This document shows, piece by piece, positions 1 through 6,247 of a stretch of DNA of 7,567 nucleotides. A model generated the notes under the pieces. The model saw only the letters and a program-made list of their open reading frames with translations. It searched no databases and had not been told where the DNA came from. This DNA comes from an uncultured Clostridia bacterium (GTDB lineage Bacteria > Bacillota > Clostridia > Christensenellales > UBA1242): assembly GCA_934749845.1 (NCBI GenBank), contig CAKVHQ010000031.1, positions 1 to 7,567 on the forward strand, written 5' to 3'. A program made the translations under genes and the position numbers. Numbering within the stretch: position 1 is the stretch's first letter; each line of letters opens with the position of its first letter.

Positions 1-315
1 GGCTGGAAGGCCGCTATTAAAAAAGCTTTGGCTGTAGTTTCCAAGGATACGGAAGTAATTTATATTACTATCTGTGCTGATGCTCTGGATGCTGCTTATA
101 TGCCGCAAGGCCCGCAAGATATGGGTGGTCTTACCAGCTATGAATTGCTTAGTATGGTGCATGAGGCAGCTCTTGCCGGTGCCTGCTCTCTGGATTTCGT
201 AGAAATTTATCCGGAAAACGGTACTTTGCAGCCAGCATCTCACGTTGGCTGCTGGCTGGCGCTGTACTTCCTTAACGGTGTTGCTGAACGTCGTATGAAA
301 CTGGAAAATAAATAA
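1..315 (+). CDS. Ureohydrolase (arginase/agmatinase/formimidoylglutamase) family, C-terminal part
   Basis: The reading frame is open from base 1 and ends with TAA at 313-315, so this is the last 104 codons of a gene that starts outside the window. The family hydrolyses guanidino or formimino groups (arginine, agmatine, N-formimidoylglutamate) in the cytoplasm with two Mn ions. Two late family motifs are visible. The second metal motif (family SxDxDxxDP) appears as TICADALDA around residues 22-30. The D-x-x-E-x-x-P motif appears as DFVEIYP. Between them lies the GGLT-x-x-E-L segment. The first Asp of SxDxD is replaced by Cys, and the usual Pro after LD is Ala. From memory, Cys at this place occurs in some formimidoylglutamase-like (HutG) proteins, so histidine breakdown is one possible role, but the substrate cannot be fixed from this fragment. 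A strong terminator follows directly. Confidence 0.75.
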   Translation, partial: GWKAAIKKALAVVSKDTEVIYITICADALDAAYMPQGPQDMGGLTSYELLSMVHEAALAGACSLDFVEIYPENGTLQPASHVGCWLALYFLNGVAERRMKLENK

Positions 316-328
316 TTTTAAATACAAG

Positions 329-360
329 AAGAGCAGTCTGTGTGGATGCAGACTGCTCTT
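329..360 (+). terminator. Rho-independent terminator after the ureohydrolase, possibly bidirectional
   Basis: A perfect 12-bp stem (329-340 with 349-360, arm AAGAGCAGTCTG) carries an 8-base loop. It begins 14 bases after the stop codon. On the plus strand it is followed by TTGCTGTTC and then a run of T at about 374-381. On the minus strand the hairpin is followed by a moderately U-rich stretch, so it may also end transcription of the convergent gene at 393-953. Confidence 0.85.
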
Positions 361-392
361 TTGCTGTTCTAAATTTTTTTTGTTTGGCAAAC

Positions 393-953
393 TTACCACC
401 CTACACCAATCCAGGGACCGTGGTGGTGATGGCCGCCGCCAATGCCGATACCTATGCCAATCGGGAAGTTCCAGCCACCCCTGCGGCTTTGCTTTTCACG
501 TTCAATCTTCATAAACCACAGGCGATAGATTTTACCGCCGTTCTCCAGCTTTTTCGGCGTATCCTTATCGGTGATAATCTTATAGCCGTTGAAATTGGTA
601 TTGGAGCTTTCGTAATCGCTGAGCATTTTATTCATCTGCGCAAAGGTATCCTTGTTATTGGTATATAAGCGCAGCATTTCTGTATTGGGCATGGCTAAAA
701 TCAACTGCTTACGCAAAGAGCGGTCAGTTGCCAATCCCTGGTAAACTTCTACCCTGTCTTCTTTAATTTTTACATATAGCAGGTCTTCATTATTGCCGGC
801 CTGCAATCGTTCATTCATTACTGCTGCGCTGATGGTTTCGATTGGTTTGATTGCGTCAGCATCATCTGCAGCCTTAGTTTTTTCTGCGGCGAGCGCCAGC
901 GCGCTGCAGCAGCACATCAGTAAGCAGGTTAACAGTAAAAGCAGCTTGCGCAT
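393..953 (-). CDS. Small exported protein with C-terminal Gly/His-rich tail, unknown function
   Basis: A 186-residue protein I do not recognise. It opens with a signal peptide: MRK, then a long Leu/Cys-rich hydrophobic run to about residue 22, with a plausible signal peptidase I site near ALA-AE (residues 20-24). The Cys cluster at 14-16 lies inside the hydrophobic core and does not make a convincing lipobox. Residues about 38-155 form a polar, mixed alpha/beta-looking domain with no motif known to me. Residues 159-186 are a Gly-rich tail with alternating GIGIGIG, four His (175-178) and a terminal GVGW. The start is supported by a near-perfect AAAGGAGGGAG site just upstream on the minus strand (about 956-966). 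The gene is divergent from the LpxT-like gene and convergent with the ureohydrolase. It presumably acts in the periplasm or at the envelope. Metal binding by the His cluster is possible but is only an inference. Confidence 0.8.
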   Translation of the reverse strand: MRKLLLLLTCLLMCCCSALALAAEKTKAADDADAIKPIETISAAVMNERLQAGNNEDLLYVKIKEDRVEVYQGLATDRSLRKQLILAMPNTEMLRLYTNNKDTFAQMNKMLSDYESSNTNFNGYKIITDKDTPKKLENGGKIYRLWFMKIEREKQSRRGGWNFPIGIGIGIGGGHHHHGPWIGVGW

Positions 954-1019
954 AATTCTCCCTCCTTTGGAAGCTGATGGGAAAAATCTACATAAAAGAC
1001 TTATATAATCCTCAATAAT

Positions 1020-1048
1020 ATGGTATCATATTTACGTAAATTTGTTAA
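1020..1048 (-). promoter_or_regulatory. Candidate sigma-70 promoter of the exported-protein gene
   Basis: Read on the minus strand, TTAACA (1043-1048) is a 5/6 match to the -35 box. TACCAT (1020-1025) is a 4/6 match to the -10 box, with a 17-base spacer. This leaves a leader of about 55-60 bases before the ATG at 953. The spacer holds a palindrome (see 1030-1041). Confidence 0.4.
1030..1041. promoter_or_regulatory. 12-bp perfect palindrome, possible operator
   Basis: ATTTACGTAAAT is its own reverse complement. It lies in the divergent intergenic region, inside the spacer of the candidate minus-strand promoter and about 60-75 bases upstream of the LpxT-like start. That position would suit a dimeric repressor acting on one or both genes. 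AT-rich palindromes of this size can arise by chance, so the regulatory role is inferred only. Confidence 0.3.
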
Positions 1049-1103
1049 CTGAACTTTAGGTGATATCTGAGGAACAGTGGATATTGAAATACGAGGAGAT
1101 TAT

Positions 1104-1841
1104 ATGAAGAAAAATAACCTGATTTGGATAATTATCTGTAATATCCTGGGAGCACTGCTTTTGGGAAGCTGGCTGGCAAGCACCCCTACTGCCGGCTATC
1201 ATGGACCGTGGCTGGCTTTGGACCAAAGTGTCTTTTATTTCTTTAACCAGAAGCTGGCGCAGGGAACGGCCTTTACTTATTTTATCGCTTTTGTTAATCT
1301 GCGTGCCTTTGATGTGGTGGCCTTTGTGGCGATGCTGGCGATTTTTTACAGCTATTACCGCAAAAGCAATGTTGAAGGTAAGCGCTGGCTGTTTTGTATC
1401 GGCGTTGCGATGCTGGTAAGTGCGGTAATCATTAAGCAGTTTGATAAATTACTGCCGATTGATCGCGTGAGTGCATCTGTTTATTTTGATCAGCTGTATC
1501 ATAATGTAAACTGGGTTAGCCAGCTGAGTGGCTGGCCCGCTAAGGACCGCTCCGGCAGCAGCTTCCCCGGTGATCATGGCATGATGCTGTTGATATTTGC
1601 TGTGTATATGTGGAAATATATCGGTAAGGATGCTTTCATTAAAGCGCTGGCTGTATTTGTTATCTTTTCCATGCCCCGCATTATGGGTGGCGCGCATTGG
1701 TTTACCGATGTTTTTGTAGGCTCTGTTTCCTTTGTCCTGCTTGTTTTAAGCTGGATTTTGCTGACACCGCTTTCGGATATCTTTATCGGCTGGCTGGAGA
1801 AAAAGCTACCGCTGAGATGGTTTGTGAAAAAGAGAGAGTAA
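1104..1841 (+). CDS. lpxT: LpxT-like PAP2-family lipid A 1-phosphate phosphotransferase
   Basis: This 245-residue inner-membrane protein has five to six hydrophobic segments (about 7-24, 56-82, 97-112, 160-172, 180-192, 205-222). The PAP2 (type 2 phosphatidic acid phosphatase) signature is complete in a variant form: K-x-F-D-x-L-L-P-I-D-R at 111-121, S-F-P-G-D-H at 153-158 with His158, and R192-x5-H198-x3-D202. The wording around these motifs (PGDHGMMLLIF, GAHWFTD, LTPLSD) closely matches E. coli LpxT (YeiU) as I remember it, and the length matches too. LpxT moves the distal phosphate of undecaprenyl pyrophosphate onto the 1-phosphate of Kdo2-lipid A on the periplasmic face. I chose ATG 1104 because GAGGAG (1093-1098) sits 5 bases upstream; an in-frame GTG at 1077 has a poorer site. 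A different PAP2 lipid phosphatase or undecaprenyl pyrophosphate phosphatase is the main alternative. Confidence 0.85.
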   Translation: MKKNNLIWIIICNILGALLLGSWLASTPTAGYHGPWLALDQSVFYFFNQKLAQGTAFTYFIAFVNLRAFDVVAFVAMLAIFYSYYRKSNVEGKRWLFCIGVAMLVSAVIIKQFDKLLPIDRVSASVYFDQLYHNVNWVSQLSGWPAKDRSGSSFPGDHGMMLLIFAVYMWKYIGKDAFIKALAVFVIFSMPRIMGGAHWFTDVFVGSVSFVLLVLSWILLTPLSDIFIGWLEKKLPLRWFVKKRE

Positions 1842-1848
1842 AATTTCA

Positions 1849-1906
1849 GGCTGTTGCCAGTTTTAGTTTTGCTTACAGTAAGACTGAAATGGCAGCAGCT
1901 TTTTTG
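1849..1906 (+). terminator. Rho-independent terminator after lpxT
   Basis: An imperfect long hairpin pairs 1850-1867 (GCTGTTGCCAGTTTTAGT) with 1883-1899 (ACTGAAATGGCAGCAGC). A small CTTA/TAAG helix closes the apical part. A run of six T (1900-1905) follows. It ends the lpxT unit and marks the left edge of the AT-rich island. Confidence 0.8.
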
Positions 1907-1931
1907 TATGTTATATGCTATTTCACAGTTC

Positions 1932-1978
1932 GTTTGCTCGAAAGAATTGTAAACATATGGTAAAATATATAAGCAAAC
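1932..1978 (+). promoter_or_regulatory. AT-rich promoter region of the vsr-R-M unit, bracketed by an inverted repeat
   Basis: This is the only room for a promoter between the lpxT terminator and the vsr start. Candidate boxes are TTGCTC (1934-1939) with TATGGT (1956-1961, 16-base spacer), or a -10-like TAAAAT at 1961-1966 lacking a good -35; neither is convincing alone. GTTTGCT (1932-1938) and AGCAAAC (1972-1978) are exact inverted copies on both sides of the core, which suggests an operator pair or a leader stem. No separate controller (C protein) gene is seen in the island. Confidence 0.35.
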
Positions 1979-1999
1979 ACAACTTGTGTGGTGAATATA

Positions 2000-2422
2000 A
2001 TGAAGCTGGAAACAACCATTAAGCGTTCGAAGATAATGAAATCAATAAAAGGTTCTGATACTGGGATAGAGGTGCGCCTAAGAAAAGCATTGTGGCATAA
2101 AGGTATTAGATACCGAAAAAATTTTAAGGTTTTTGATTGTCACCCGGATATAGTAATTACTAAATATAAGATTGCTGTGTTTTGTGATGGTAATTTTTGG
2201 CATGGTAAAGAGCTGCAGAAACGTCCTATAAAGCATAATTCCAGTTATTGGAATGAAAAAATTAGGCGTAATGTAGAACGTGATTTGGAAAATACTATTG
2301 AATTAAGAGATAATGGGTGGATTGTTTTACGTTTTTGGGAGGATGATATTCAAAACAATTTGCCTAATTGTATCGATGATGTGCTTCGTTATATTTCAAT
2401 AAGGAAAAGTTTTGGACAATAA
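2000..2422 (+). CDS. vsr: Vsr-type very short patch repair endonuclease
   Basis: This 140-residue protein of the Vsr family nicks DNA 5' to the T of a T:G mismatch formed when 5-methylcytosine deaminates, usually in the site of a partner methyltransferase. Using E. coli Vsr as reference, the N-terminal T-x-x-R-S-K-x-M segment, Glu24 (E25), catalytic Asp50 (D51, in HPDIV) and His68 (H69, in FWH) are kept. So are the KI-R/G-x-NVERD and GW-x-VL-x-x-W-E stretches. Thr63 and His64 of E. coli are Cys62 and Asp63 here; a VDG/CDG form is common in R-M-linked homologues. The zinc ligands C66, H71, C73 and C117 are all absent. ATG 2000 is preferred because GGTGA sits 6 bases upstream and the protein then begins just before the conserved N-terminus; GTG 1988 and 1991 are in frame. 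It lies 25 bases before the methyltransferase, probably in one transcript. Confidence 0.85.
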   Translation: MKLETTIKRSKIMKSIKGSDTGIEVRLRKALWHKGIRYRKNFKVFDCHPDIVITKYKIAVFCDGNFWHGKELQKRPIKHNSSYWNEKIRRNVERDLENTIELRDNGWIVLRFWEDDIQNNLPNCIDDVLRYISIRKSFGQ

Positions 2423-2447
2423 TATTTAAGGGGGATAATCTGTAAGG

Positions 2448-3452
2448 ATGCTTACTACAATAGAGTTATTTGCTGGTGCTGGTGGTTTGGCGCTCGGCAT
2501 TGAAAAAGCAGGATTTCACACGTTAGCTTTAAATGAATTTGACGCAGATGCGTGTGCAACAATGCGTATAAATCGACCATATTGGAATGTTATTGAAGGT
2601 GATGTTGCTAAAATATCATCACTAAATTTAACTGATTTTTTTGGCTTAAAAAAAGGAGATCTTGATTTGTTGTCTGGCGGTGCACCTTGTCAAGCATTTT
2701 CTTATGCTGGCAAACGATTAGGTTTAGAGGATGCACGTGGTACTCTTTTTTATCATTATGCTTTGTTTCTTGAAAAGTTACAGCCTAAAATGTTTTTGTT
2801 TGAAAATGTCAGAGGTTTATTGAGCCATAATAAAGGTAAAACTTATGAAACTATGACTGCTATCTTTGAACAAGCTGGTTATACGATTCAAAAAGAAGTT
2901 CTTAATGCTTGGAATTATGGCGTACCTCAAAAACGGGAACGATTAATAACTATAGGTATACGCAATGATTTGTTAGGGAAAGTATATTTTGAGTTTCCAA
3001 AACAACATGAGTATAAGCCTGTTCTAAGAGATATTTTATTAGATTGTCCTAAAAGTGAAGGCTCGTTGTATTCTGAATATAAAACTAAAATTTTTGAGCT
3101 AGTACCGCCTGGTGGTTATTGGCGTGATATTGATCCTGTGATAGCTAAAGAGTATATGAAAAGCTGTTGGGATATGGAGGGTGGCAGAACAGGAATATTG
3201 AGAAGAATGAGTCTTGATGAACCTTCTCTTACGGTACTTACATCACCTAGCCAAAAACAAACAGATAGATGTCATCCATTAGAAGCAAGACCGTTTACTA
3301 TTCGTGAAAATGCGCGTTGCCAAACATTTCCTGATGATTGGAAGTTTTGTGGTAGTGTTGCTTCGCAATATAGACAGGTTGGTAATGCTGTACCTGTAAA
3401 TTTGGCTTATGAAGTTGGTTTGAAAATCAAGGAGGCATTGGAAAGATTATGA
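2448..3452 (+). CDS. Type II DNA (cytosine-5) methyltransferase
   Basis: This 334-residue enzyme transfers a methyl group from S-adenosylmethionine to C5 of cytosine and protects the host from the partner nuclease. All C5 motifs are in normal order. Motif I is FAGAGGL (8-14). Motif IV is GGAPCQAFS (77-85) with catalytic Cys81. Motif VI is ENVRGL (119-124), and motif VIII is QKRER (161-165). The target-recognition region lies at about 185-285. Motif IX is RENARCQTFPDDW (286-298), and motif X is QVGNAVPVNLA (310-320). The TSPSQKQTDRCHP stretch resembles methyltransferases of the GGNCC group as I remember them. The protein starts almost at motif I, so it has no N-terminal regulatory HTH extension. 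ATG 2448 is the only usable start: an in-frame stop lies at 2436-2438. Its AAGGGGG site is unusually far away (13 bases). The stop overlaps the nuclease start as ATGA. Confidence 0.93.
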   Translation: MLTTIELFAGAGGLALGIEKAGFHTLALNEFDADACATMRINRPYWNVIEGDVAKISSLNLTDFFGLKKGDLDLLSGGAPCQAFSYAGKRLGLEDARGTLFYHYALFLEKLQPKMFLFENVRGLLSHNKGKTYETMTAIFEQAGYTIQKEVLNAWNYGVPQKRERLITIGIRNDLLGKVYFEFPKQHEYKPVLRDILLDCPKSEGSLYSEYKTKIFELVPPGGYWRDIDPVIAKEYMKSCWDMEGGRTGILRRMSLDEPSLTVLTSPSQKQTDRCHPLEARPFTIRENARCQTFPDDWKFCGSVASQYRQVGNAVPVNLAYEVGLKIKEALERL

Positions 3453-4270
3453 CTTGGGATTTAAGCTTTATTACGGAAGAGAATTTTACTAAGCATGTTC
3501 AAGATACTATTGAAAAATATGGTGATAAATTAAAATCATTTGATGTACAACGGTTTAATAAAAATATTATTGACCCTGTTAAATTGATTTTCGATAAGAC
3601 AGTTTACCAAGCTGATTGGAAAGAAACTATCAGTAATGAGATTTTCAGACAGCGTGATAAATCAAACAATAATGATATTGGATATTTTCATCAACGTATA
3701 TTTCAGTATATTGACAAATGCCATGTACCGGATAATGGCACTGAAGGTGGTTGGGATGTTATCTATAAAAATCCGGAAGGAATAATATTACCTGATGGTT
3801 CTTGTGTACATACCATTTATGTTGAAATGAAAAATAAACATAATACTATGAACTCATCTGCTGCTGGTAAAACTTTTATCAAGATGCAGAACCAATTATT
3901 GAAAGATGATGATTGTGCATGTTTTTTAGTGGAAGCTATAGCTAAGAAATCCCAAAATATAAAATGGGAAACAACTGTTGACGGACAAAGAGTTGGCCAT
4001 AAGCTTATCAGGCGTGTAAGTATAGATAAGTTCTATGAGTTAGTTACTGGTCAGGAAAATGCATTTTTTAAACTTTGTATGGTACTCCCTACCGTTATTC
4101 AAAAAGTTGTCGATAACAATGGGAATAATTTAGTACCTCATGATACTGTATATGATGAATTAAGACTTGCTGCAAGCAACGTAGAAGACAAAGATATGAT
4201 TATGGAGATAGCAATTTTTATGTTAGGATTTTCGACATACAACGGTTTCTCTAAACTTACCAAGCAATAG
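3449..4270 (+). CDS. Type II restriction endonuclease, Eco47II-like (probable GGNCC-type site)
   Basis: This 273-residue nuclease is the partner of the methyltransferase just upstream. The PD-(D/E)xK core is visible as W-D103-V in the first strand and V-E126-M-K128 in the next. HTIYVEMKNKHNTMNSSAAG (121-140) is the stretch I associate with the Eco47II family, whose members cut GGNCC or GGWCC. The size also fits. Family and site are assigned from remembered motifs, so the exact sequence recognised is not proven; the methyltransferase tail motifs point the same way. The start ATG overlaps the methyltransferase stop (ATGA), so translation is probably coupled and methylation is made first. A consensus AAGGAGG (3429-3435) is 13 bases upstream, longer than ideal. 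A hairpin follows 6 bases after the stop. Confidence 0.8.
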   Translation: MTWDLSFITEENFTKHVQDTIEKYGDKLKSFDVQRFNKNIIDPVKLIFDKTVYQADWKETISNEIFRQRDKSNNNDIGYFHQRIFQYIDKCHVPDNGTEGGWDVIYKNPEGIILPDGSCVHTIYVEMKNKHNTMNSSAAGKTFIKMQNQLLKDDDCACFLVEAIAKKSQNIKWETTVDGQRVGHKLIRRVSIDKFYELVTGQENAFFKLCMVLPTVIQKVVDNNGNNLVPHDTVYDELRLAASNVEDKDMIMEIAIFMLGFSTYNGFSKLTKQ

Positions 4271-4276
4271 TTAAAT

Positions 4277-4318
4277 AAGCCTAGCTTGTAGAAGTTTCTT
4301 TTTACAGGTTAGGCTTTT
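4277..4318 (+). terminator. Hairpin terminator or attenuator between nuclease and NTPase genes
   Basis: A continuous 14-bp stem pairs 4277-4290 (AAGCCTAGCTTGTA) with 4303-4316 (TACAGGTTAGGCTT) with two G-U pairs, and has a 12-base loop. Only four T (4315-4318) follow, so termination may be partial and let some transcripts reach the NTPase gene 24 bases later. Confidence 0.7.
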
Positions 4319-4328
4319 CGATTATAAG
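4301..4328 (+). promoter_or_regulatory. Candidate promoter for the KAP-like NTPase overlapping the hairpin
   Basis: TTTACA (4301-4306, 5/6) and TATAAG (4323-4328, 5/6) are 16 bases apart. The -35 box lies across the loop and 3' arm of the terminator. The predicted start near 4335 falls inside the AGAGGTGAT ribosome site (4331-4339), which would leave a very short leader, so the promoter may be weak or accidental. Confidence 0.35.
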
Positions 4329-4342
4329 TCAGAGGTGATAAA

Positions 4343-6247
4343 ATGTCTGAAAGTCAACAAGAAATAATTAATGGAATAAAAGTGTATATTAATGAATGTT
4401 GTTCTGATTATGCTGTTATGTTGAATGGTAGTTGGGGATCTGGAAAAACGTACTTTGTAAAAAATGAATTAATACCTGTATTGGAAGAAATGAAAGCAGT
4501 AATTTATATTTCCTTATTTGGAATAAAATGCGTAGATGATTTAATCAATGTTATTACTATGCATGTGTTAAACATCTATTCCAATAAAAGAGCGCAAAAG
4601 CGAGCTGAGATGAATATAGGTTTTAAAATATCAAATAAACAAGCAAGTTCTTCGGTTTCTCAGATACCATCAGTTTTTGTTGGTATTATAAATAAAGGCT
4701 TGAAGTTAGTTCCTAATGGTGATACTGCCAAGGCTTTTTTCAGTGATATACAAAAAAATACTATAAATTTTGCTGATTATGTATTCATATTTGATGATTT
4801 TGAATGTTCGGTAATAGATAAAATAGAATTATTAGGGTTATTTGATGAGATGGTCGAACAGAATCATGCGAAAGTGGTTATTGTTTGTAATGAAGTAGCA
4901 TTGTTGAAAAAAGCAGAAAAAGATGATGAAAATTTAAATAATAAGAAAGCAGTAAACAATATAGAGGAAAAAATCTTAGTAGATGACTATAATTTATATA
5001 AAGAAAAGGTTGTTGGTTTTACAATTAAGTATGCTGCAGATTTATCAACTGTTTATCGAAAAATATTAGATAATATAGTTGGCAAACAATCACATTGTTA
5101 TGATTGCTTAATTGAATATAAAAGTGAGGTTTTAGAGTTATTTTCTAGGGTAGGCTCCCATAATTTGAGAACTTTAATTTTTGTTTTAAAGAGATTCAAA
5201 GAGCTTGAGCATGAAATAGAATTAGCTTTTGATGATGCTAAAGTAGACAAGAAATATTACTCCCGATATATCGCACTAGTTTTATGTAATGTTACTTCAG
5301 TTTCTATTATGTATAAAGACTTTGGCATGAGTGATGTTTTTATTCCTAAAGATAGAGATGTAGTAGTAAAGCCGTTTTCATCAGATGGTTTTACCAAAGA
5401 CATGATAGACTTTAATATAAATAATCATATAAGGTTAAGTAGATATGTGAATCAGTATATCTATGATTATTCATTAAACAAGGTTCTTCTTTTAGATGAT
5501 ATAACGAGATTTGTATTAGGCGAAATGAATGATATAAAAAATAATACTGATAAAATAGACTCTATTTATTGTCTTGATAGTGACATTGAAGCAATAAAAC
5601 GATTAGATTCTGTGTTAGAGGATATTAAGGAAAATCAATATTGTCTTGGATTATACCCGAGAATTTTAAGCAATTTATTTATTTTAGTTGAAATTTTATA
5701 TGATGAGAGTAATAGTAAACTAGAATTGCTGAAAAAGGATATTATAAAAAATGTAAAAGCTAGAGCGGATGAATTCGATGTAAGCAGTTGGCATTATTTC
5801 AATAGTGTTAATACGAAAGCGAATGCATTTAACGAAGAACTTTACAGTATTGTAGAAAAAACTTTTCTTGAAAGAAAAAAGCAAAAATATAGATATGCTT
5901 TGGATGATGAAAAAGATTTTGTTGAACATTTTAGGGAGTTAGTAAAGGATGATAGTTCTATTTTAGGAGATAGAAAGAGTATGTTAAATTGTATTCCTGC
6001 TTCAGAAATGATAGACAAATTTATTAATTTACCAAACAGCAATATAAGAGAAATCAATGGTATATTACGTTATAACTATCTTAATGTGAAAAACATAAAC
6101 GATTTACGTTCGGGAGATTTAGCGTTATTTAGAGAAATGGAAACCATACTAGATAAGGAAATTCCGTTGGTTAAGAGTAAACTTAAAAGACGTCATCTAC
6201 AATACTTACTTGATTGCATTAGCAGTATTTGTAAAAAACTAGAATAG
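4343..6247 (+). CDS. KAP-like P-loop NTPase, probable phage-defence protein
   Basis: This 634-residue protein opens with a P-loop NTPase domain. Walker A is GSWGSGKT (29-36), the G-x-W-G-x-G-K-T form typical of KAP NTPases. Walker B is VFIFDDFE (147-154). VVIVCNE (178-184) follows as a sensor-1-like strand. Y-K-E-K-V-V-G (219-225) resembles the KAP LEK segment, and S-H-N-L-R-T (272-277) is a possible arginine sensor. Typical KAP proteins carry membrane helices between Walker A and B; here the equivalent stretch (about 101-125) is only mildly hydrophobic, so a soluble form is likely. Residues about 290-634 look alpha-helical, and I recognise no effector domain in them. KAP members include PifA of plasmid F, which blocks phage T7. 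AGAGGTGAT (4331-4339) supports the start. It is the most AT-rich gene here and lies in the R-M island behind a hairpin, so it may be a separate defence module. A STAND or other AAA-type ATPase is the alternative. Confidence 0.75.
   Translation: MSESQQEIINGIKVYINECCSDYAVMLNGSWGSGKTYFVKNELIPVLEEMKAVIYISLFGIKCVDDLINVITMHVLNIYSNKRAQKRAEMNIGFKISNKQASSSVSQIPSVFVGIINKGLKLVPNGDTAKAFFSDIQKNTINFADYVFIFDDFECSVIDKIELLGLFDEMVEQNHAKVVIVCNEVALLKKAEKDDENLNNKKAVNNIEEKILVDDYNLYKEKVVGFTIKYAADLSTVYRKILDNIVGKQSHCYDCLIEYKSEVLELFSRVGSHNLRTLIFVLKRFKELEHEIELAFDDAKVDKKYYSRYIALVLCNVTSVSIMYKDFGMSDVFIPKDRDVVVKPFSSDGFTKDMIDFNINNHIRLSRYVNQYIYDYSLNKVLLLDDITRFVLGEMNDIKNNTDKIDSIYCLDSDIEAIKRLDSVLEDIKENQYCLGLYPRILSNLFILVEILYDESNSKLELLKKDIIKNVKARADEFDVSSWHYFNSVNTKANAFNEELYSIVEKTFLERKKQKYRYALDDEKDFVEHFRELVKDDSSILGDRKSMLNCIPASEMIDKFINLPNSNIREINGILRYNYLNVKNINDLRSGDLALFREMETILDKEIPLVKSKLKRRHLQYLLDCISSICKKLE

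Noticed and set aside
342..668. Plus-strand open frame opposite the exported-protein gene
   Set aside because: It begins inside the terminator hairpin, lacks a ribosome site and overlaps a gene with a signal peptide and a strong SD on the other strand.
1004..1009. Perfect TATAAT on the plus strand before lpxT
   Set aside because: No -35 box at a usable distance (981-986 is GAAAAA), and it lies in the leader of the divergent gene, so I do not call a promoter.
1077..1103. GTG 1077 as start of the LpxT-like gene
   Set aside because: The extra nine residues add charged sequence before the first membrane helix, and the clear GAGGAG site serves ATG 1104 instead.
1697..1963. Plus-strand open frame overlapping the end of lpxT and its terminator
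   Set aside because: It runs out of frame through lpxT and across the hairpin terminator, with no coding support.
5720..6057. Minus-strand open frames opposite the 3' half of the KAP-like gene
   Set aside because: Phe/Ile/Ser-rich products are what AT-rich DNA gives on the opposite strand; no ribosome site or motif supports them.
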